From positions 62,001 through 126,000 of the forward strand of contig JAUJYZ010000138.1 of assembly GCA_033675265.1 (NCBI GenBank): DNA of 64,000 bases, written 5' to 3'. The translations under genes were made by a program, and so were the position numbers. Shown here one piece after another: positions 63,918 through 64,000 of this stretch. A model generated the notes under the pieces. The model was not told where the DNA came from, did not search any database, and was given only the letters and a program-made list of their open reading frames with translations. Source of the stretch: Actinostola sp. cb2023 (Eukaryota; Cnidaria; Anthozoa; Actiniaria; Actinostolidae). The stretch's first letter is position 1. The number at the start of each line of letters is the position of its first letter.

Positions 63918-64000
63918 ACAGTCAAACCTCTATTAAGCAGTCACCCTTGGGAAATAGCCAGCTGACTGCTCAATAGAGGTGACCACTTAATAGAGGACAA
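63918..64000. mobile_element. M2-like MITE, cut by window end
   Basis: ACAGTCAAACCTCTATTAAG then CAGTCACC start; interior repeats CTCAATAGAGGTGACCACTT. Same phrase type as the arrays at 25932 and 47026. Confidence 0.6.

Overview
This is an animal (metazoan) nuclear window. It is AT-rich, intron-dense and crowded with short inverted-repeat transposons (MITEs), tRNA-derived SINEs, micro- and minisatellites. No bacterial, organellar or viral gene was seen. The species cannot be named from sequence alone. Gene content and repeat style suggest an aquatic invertebrate such as a sponge or cnidarian (inference).

Four protein genes are recognisable. All lie on the minus strand and read right to left. 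(1) LENG8 (SAC3/GANP-domain nuclear protein) enters from the right edge and stops at 46781. (2) KATNIP (KIAA0556, katanin-interacting ciliary protein) runs from about 44719 to 17046. I could chain 49 coding exons in consistent phase into one frame of about 1,757 codons. (3) KLHDC9 is an uninterrupted kelch gene at 14736-13717. (4) A FAM227-family gene starts near 12111 (start tentative) and leaves at the left edge. Almost none of the multi-exon genes appears as a long ORF because exons are 34-364 nt; they were found by reading splice sites and conserved peptide motifs.

By region: 1-2.5 kb holds foldback elements and ATT repeats. 2.5-12.1 kb is the FAM227 gene, with two SINEs and several MITEs in its introns. 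12.1-13.7 kb is a MITE-rich spacer. 13.7-14.7 kb is KLHDC9. 14.7-17.0 kb is a spacer dominated by a 36-bp array. 17.0-44.7 kb is KATNIP, with a 2-kb AT satellite in one intron. 44.7-46.8 kb is a spacer. 46.8-63.8 kb is LENG8, whose largest intron is almost entirely an 8.4-kb array of a 68-bp unit.

KATNIP is an established ciliary/microtubule protein; KLHDC9 and FAM227 are often listed with ciliary or testis-type genes, so three neighbours may share a ciliary context (inference). The most unusual signal is repeat biology. At least four minisatellites look like expanded pieces of MITEs. The giant 68-bp array consists of the terminal part of one MITE family plus about 23 bp of flanking intron, and it reaches within about 10 bp of a LENG8 splice donor. 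Another MITE appears to contribute the splice donor of a FAM227 exon.
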